Part shown: piece after piece, positions 59,921 to 64,000 of the stretch
Layout of the letters: each line of letters begins with the position of its first letter
Numbering within the stretch: the first letter of the stretch is position 1
NCBI GenBank assembly: GCA_022036555.1
Contig: CM039129.1
Coordinates: 38,284,051-38,348,050 of the forward strand
Reading direction: 5' to 3'
Length of the DNA stretch: 64,000 nucleotides
Source: Microstegium vimineum
Lineage: Eukaryota > Streptophyta > Magnoliopsida > Poales > Poaceae
Made by a program: the position numbers and the translations under genes
The notes under the pieces: generated by a model
Told to the model about the DNA's origin: nothing
The model's database searches: none
Seen by the model: the letters and a program-made list of their open reading frames with translations, nothing else

Positions 59921-60930
59921 TCAACGATTTAGTACTATCAAATCGGAGAAGTGTAAGTCACCTATCTTGTAACCAATAATCTCATCGATGAACAACAACG
60001 TATTAAATAGTGCACTTTCTGTTGCTTCACACTTACGAGCACATGGTGTACTAACTACGTTTAACGTTGGTCGAGTAGTTGGTGGGTTTTCCTTCTTAGT
60101 CGCAGCCAACTTTGCTTGAAAGTCTGCAGTAGTTAGTGTTGGCTCTTCATCAGCATATTGCAGTCATAACCCAATGCATCCATTACTTGGTTCAGAATAG
60201 CTTCAAAACTACACCCTGCGTAGGTCATGTCATACTCCTCTACCTATAAGTATAGGGTTAATTATGAGAGCAATATTGATAACATATAACAACAAATCTA
60301 GGTATAAGTTATGAGTCTTAAACTTACCTTTGGCGAGTTCTGAGCCATTCGTGCACATAAACCCTGAATATCAGGATACATGTTGCGATTAATAGCTTCA
60401 ATCTTCACTGAAGACAGAGTAGGAAGTGTGATCCCATTTCTTGAGAGCGTGACAGCACAAGGATAGACGACATACTTAATAGGAACACCCCGCTGGCTTG
60501 TCTGTATTCCCACCTCTAAGATTTGTAACACATTGCGCCCGCCAACACCACCGCGGCCACGACCACTACCACGACCACAACCATGACCATGACCCATCCT
60601 AACGGCAATTGAAAATGGAATACAACATTGGAGTTCTGAACCATTGTTTACATGATTAATCTAAACATCCACATTGTCAACCCCAAAATAGGCAAGTGTT
60701 GATTTAAGCCAAACAACAAGATCAATCATCTACATTACATATAAGACATGTTAATTAATAACTTGGATGATCTAGTCGTACATATGAAAGATATTTTGAC
60801 TAACTTACTATGTTTGGAAAATTCCGTGGGGCTACCGGGAATACCGGATCGAAACTCATCCAAGTACAATAACCATTCCAACCAATTTTCTCCGGTGGTG
60901 GGAGATTACGACGTCCAGCCCTCTATATAT
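59921..60930 (-). pseudogene. Multi-exon transposon-associated gene piece in the CACTA
   Basis: On the minus strand, consecutive coding blocks can be read between plausible AG/GT borders. 60930-60805 has PPPEKIGWNGYCTWM and FPVAPRNFPN, followed by a GTAAG donor. 60732-60671 has IDLVVWLKSTLAYFGV. 60597-60330 has a Gly-Arg run, then LEVGIQTSQRGVPIKYV and YPDIQGLCARMAQ. 60250-60130 follows, then 60109-59921. I do not recognise the domain with certainty; it resembles proteins often found in grass CACTA elements. Whether it is a Ptta-type protein or a captured gene is open. Confidence 0.45.
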
Positions 60931-60957
60931 TAAATCACATATACTCAGATTATATTT

Positions 60958-61315
60958 CATCTATCTATCTCTACCTATCTATCTATATCTATGTTAAATT
61001 TCATATCACATATCAAATAACATATACTAAGATTATCTATCTCTCTCTATCTATCTCTACCTATCTATCTATATCTATATTAAATTTCATATCACATATC
61101 AAATAGCATATACTAAGATTATCTATCTCTATCTATCTATCTCTTTATCTATCTCTATCTATCTATATCTATATTAAATTTCATATCACATATCAAATAG
61201 CATATACTAAGATTATCTATCCCTCTCTATCTATCTATCTCTCTATCTATCTCTACCTATCTATCTATATCTATATTAAATTTCATATCACATATCAAAT
61301 AACATCTCAAATAGG
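60958..61315. repeat. (TATC)n-rich tandem repeat
   Basis: About four units of ~90-100 bp, each made of 'atctatctat' runs followed by 'ttaaatttcatatcacatat' and 'caaataacatatactaag'. Confidence 0.85.
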
Positions 61316-61766
61316 TATTTCGTCGAACACCATGGTATCGTGGAAGGAGGTGGACGGGCGTCGTGGAGGAAGGTCCGTCCTCCTGCGGCCTTCACCGTGG
61401 CGAGGACAGTGGCGTGGAGCGCCGTCCTCCTGTGGCCTTCACGCGGCGGCGGCGGCGGCGTGGAGCGGCGGCGGCGTGCTGCGGCGGCGTGGAGGAAGAG
61501 GCGCGGCGGCGGCGGCGTGCTGCGGTGTGGAGGGCGAGGCGCGGCGGCGGCATGGAGAGCGAGGCTGAGTGGGCACTGGCGCGCGTCTGAACATTTCGGA
61601 GCGCGCCAGTACCTACTTAAATAAAAATCTATTTGTATCACTGCCGGTTTAAGCCACGAACCGGCAGTGATGTTGAAATTCACTGTCGGTTCTGCCCCAA
61701 CCCCCGATAATTGGGGATCTGTCAGAAACAGAACCGGCAGTGATTGCCGATTCTGTAGTAGTAGTG

Positions 61767-61937
61767 TAGAGCAGGGAGCTCGGGGACTCTCCCATCCGAC
61801 ATGGGTTTCAAGCCTGGCACCTCTTTTTCAAAGACAGAGGGTAGTCTTCTCCTATATGACCCAGTTTTTTTTATTAATTCCGTGATTCTTCTCTTTTGGT
61901 CATATATATTATATAAATAAATCTTTCCTTGTCATAT

Positions 61938-61989
<52 letters not shown>

Positions 61990-62104
61990 ATATATCTACG
62001 CTCGCTACACTGTCAACAACTTTTTTCTGACACTACCGTACCTATATATATACTAATGATTTTATATTATGCAGCAAATGTGGAATCAATTCTGAGAATA
62101 GATT
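61767..62104. other. Intergenic sequence with (AT)n tracts
   Basis: A tRNA-like stretch with 'gggtttcaagcctgg' lies near 61802. (TA)n tracts fill 61935-61996. No gene is seen. Confidence 0.5.
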
Positions 62105-64000
62105 TTTTTAGATAAAGGATATTAAATACCCGGCTTCATCAATCATTTGATAGAATCAGGTCAATTATTACAAAGTTTTTGTAAGTTGCACCAACTAGAA
62201 CTGCAAACACCAGTTTGTAGCCAGGCAGCAAGACAAATCGAACGAAAAGAAGACTTAAACTAAACATTACCAATATAACTCGAGCACAACCACCCATTGG
62301 AACAAAAAAATGCAACGCTGACGTCTCTAGGTGTCTTCCAGCTTGGATCAACTTTTCCCGCTGGTCATCATGCCTTTGAAGACTTGCCCAGTGACGAAGT
62401 CAATGTGTTCCTCTCAACAGGATCCGCAAGAAAGATTTTGGTCTACATTTGTTAAAAATCACTTCGTTCCTGGTTATCCAAATTGTCCAACAAAGCGCCG
62501 CAGCCGCCGTTAATAACAATGAGTTATACTTTTTACTTGCAATTTTTACCACCTAATAAAAAGATCATTTATATCATCCGGTGGTGGAATTCCAAAAAAT
62601 ATATGCACTACGCGCCATAAGAACTTAGCATAAAAACAATGTGTGTCCCCATTCCAGTTACGCCTAACTAAGTTATCTTTAGTTAGAAACACTCCCCTTT
62701 TTAGGTACCATAGGAAAATTTTAATTTTCGCTGGTACTTTTATTTGCCAAAGATCCTTCGACACTCGAACCCCATTGTTAATTAACACAGCATACATGGA
62801 CTTGACTGTAAAGGTTCCGGACGCGTTTAGACTCCAAACAAAGACATCCCGTTGCTCCCTTAAGGTAATACTCTGTATAGAGGCCACGATTCTTTGCCAG
62901 TTTGTCAAATTCATTCCCACTAAATTTTGGCGAAAAGAAATATTTAATGGGACTGAACTAAGAACATCTGCACTGAATCTTGTTTCCTCTTTACAATATT
63001 AAATAATGAAGGGAATTTGTCTTTAAGAGACTTGCTCCCTAACCAAGTATCGAGCCAGAACCTGGTTTGAGACCCATCCGTCACTTTAAACGAGCCCAAG
63101 TGCATAAAGGAGTCTTTAATATTCATAAGACTTTTCCAGAACTGAGAGTCAGAATGTTTTTTTTCACAGCTTCCTAGAGTCTTATTTTTGATATATTTGT
63201 TTCTCAACAGTTCCTGCCACATACCATCTTCGTTCAATAGTTTAAAAAGCCACTTGCTTAACAAACATTTGTTCTGAATATCGAGGTTTTGAATGCCTAA
63301 ACCACCCTGATCTTTAGGTTGACATAAAACCTCCCACTTGGCCAATCTATATTTTCGTTTGTGTTGGTCACTTTGCCAGTAAAACTGTGACCTGAAACAA
63401 TCTATTTTTTCTAATACTCCTTTCGGCATTTCGAAAAAGGACATCATAAACATTGGTAGACTAGACAACACCGAGTTTATTAATACCAAACGCCCCCCTG
63501 CCGAGAGCATTTTTGCTTTCCATCCACTGAGTTGCTTCTCTATTCTATTTTCAATTTCCTTCCGGTCTTTATTGTTTATCTTCCTAGTATTCATAGGTAG
63601 GCCCAGGTAACGAAAGGGGTATTTACCAATAGCACATCCGAAAAGCTGCGAATAAAACACTTCCTCCTCTTTTGTTTTTCCAAAACAAAAGATTTCACTC
63701 TTGTGAAAGTTTATTTTCAGACCCGACAGTTGTTCAAAGGTACTTAGTAAAAGTTTCATATTTACCGCCCTTTCAACATCGTGGCTCATGAAAATCACCG
63801 TGTCATCAGCATACTGAAGGATAGACAACCCCTCCTAGACTAAGTGTGGAATAACCCCCTCGGCTGGGCTTGATTCTTTGACTCTAGCAATTAAAATAGC
63901 TAACATGTCGGCCACTATATTAAATAGTATGGGCGACATAGGATGACCTTTCCTCAAGCCTTTTTTAGTTTGGAAAAATGGTCCTAATTGGTCATTTACC
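62105..64000 (-). mobile_element. L1-type LINE, second copy, truncated by the window edge
   Basis: On the minus strand the 3' end is 'tttaatatcctttatctaaaaaaat' in two parts, the same tail as the 25.2-kb LINE. ORF2 sequence runs from the window edge to ~62546. The two copies are close in sequence over ~1.9 kb but differ in small indels, so they come from separate insertions of one family. Confidence 0.85.
62546..64000 (-). pseudogene. LINE ORF2 reverse transcriptase, partial
   Basis: From the edge: SPILFNIVADMLA (preceded by RKGHP where RQGDP is usual), a TAG at 63836-63834, then an uninterrupted 294-residue stretch (63828-62944). This has the intact active site QYADDTVIF, LSGLKINFHKSE, YLGLPM and QPKDQGGLGIQNL. 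A frame change near 62944 leads to the zinc-finger RVT piece (62920-62546: KIKIFLWYLKRG, RNWNGDTHC), which has lost part of its Cys/His set through a small deletion. The stop and shift make it inactive, but it is better kept than the 25-kb copy. Confidence 0.85.

Larger units (their letters stand above)
59605..61766 (-). mobile_element. 2.2-kb CACTA element with coding pieces
   Basis: Ends are CACTGCTACAAAACATC and the inverse of CACTACTACTACAGAATC, with a perfect TAG duplication at 59602-59604 and 61767-61769. Subterminal repeats are 'cactgccggttc' in both orientations. On the minus strand it carries several exon-like coding pieces. It also holds a 'tatc' microsatellite region with ~100-bp higher-order units (60958-61315) and a GGC-rich block (61430-61570). 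Confidence 0.85.

Overview
The window is nuclear DNA of a grass (Poaceae, probably panicoid; the species cannot be fixed from the sequence). The evidence is the transposon set (CACTA elements with CACTAGTAGAAA-type ends and 'tttagtcccggtt' subterminal repeats, Stowaway and Tourist MITEs, plant L1-type LINEs, a Tekay/Del-like solo LTR) and one intron-containing, GC-rich beta-1,3-glucanase gene. Only that gene (48230-49482, minus strand) looks like an intact conventional protein gene. Almost every other open frame is transposon-derived or a chance frame.

The most interesting content is non-coding. Twelve places carry a 22-nt motif that aligns in one register with the grass miR2118 target site; the core of the best group reads GGAGTAGGAAGCATCAGGA. 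Most have a TATA box about 80-165 nt upstream, no open frame across the site, and paralogous flanks. I read them as a cluster of 21-nt reproductive phasiRNA precursor loci (21-PHAS). Sites are at 2249, 9293, 12437 (minus), 14337, 15456, 18257, 22139, 23024, 24620, 28522, 55239 and 57907. They form about four sequence subfamilies, and one pair (2.1-4.2 kb and 11.7-12.6 kb) is an inverted duplication.

Layout. 1-8.5 kb: PHAS locus 1 split by a non-LTR retroelement, then MITEs, two small CACTA elements and a hAT element with a perfect 8-bp duplication. 9-28.7 kb: the main PHAS cluster, with a plus-strand LINE (9.5-11.5 kb), Stowaway MITEs, a CACTA nested in a Stowaway, and a minus-strand LINE (25.2-27.9 kb). 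28.7-31.9 kb: MITEs and LINE remnants. 31.9-47.6 kb: one 15.7-kb CACTA element inserted in a LINE. It holds a broken TNP2-type transposase, a broken Ptta/TNPA-like gene and a Ulp1-like C48 protease, and has itself received another CACTA and a 3.87-kb solo LTR. 48.1-49.6 kb: the glucanase. 50-55 kb: AT-rich DNA, a 1.1-kb CACTA and a 2.1-kb MULE carrying a fragment of a host-like gene. 55-58.3 kb: two tandem PHAS loci separated by the 3' part of a CACTA. 58.3-64 kb: a minisatellite element lying between (TA)n tracts, a 2.2-kb CACTA carrying exon-like coding pieces, and a second copy of the minus-strand LINE running off the window edge.

If the PHAS reading holds, each capped non-coding transcript would be cut by 22-nt miR2118, copied by RDR6 and diced by DCL4 into 21-nt phasiRNAs in pre-meiotic anthers. 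The transposons mainly interrupt and disperse the cluster.
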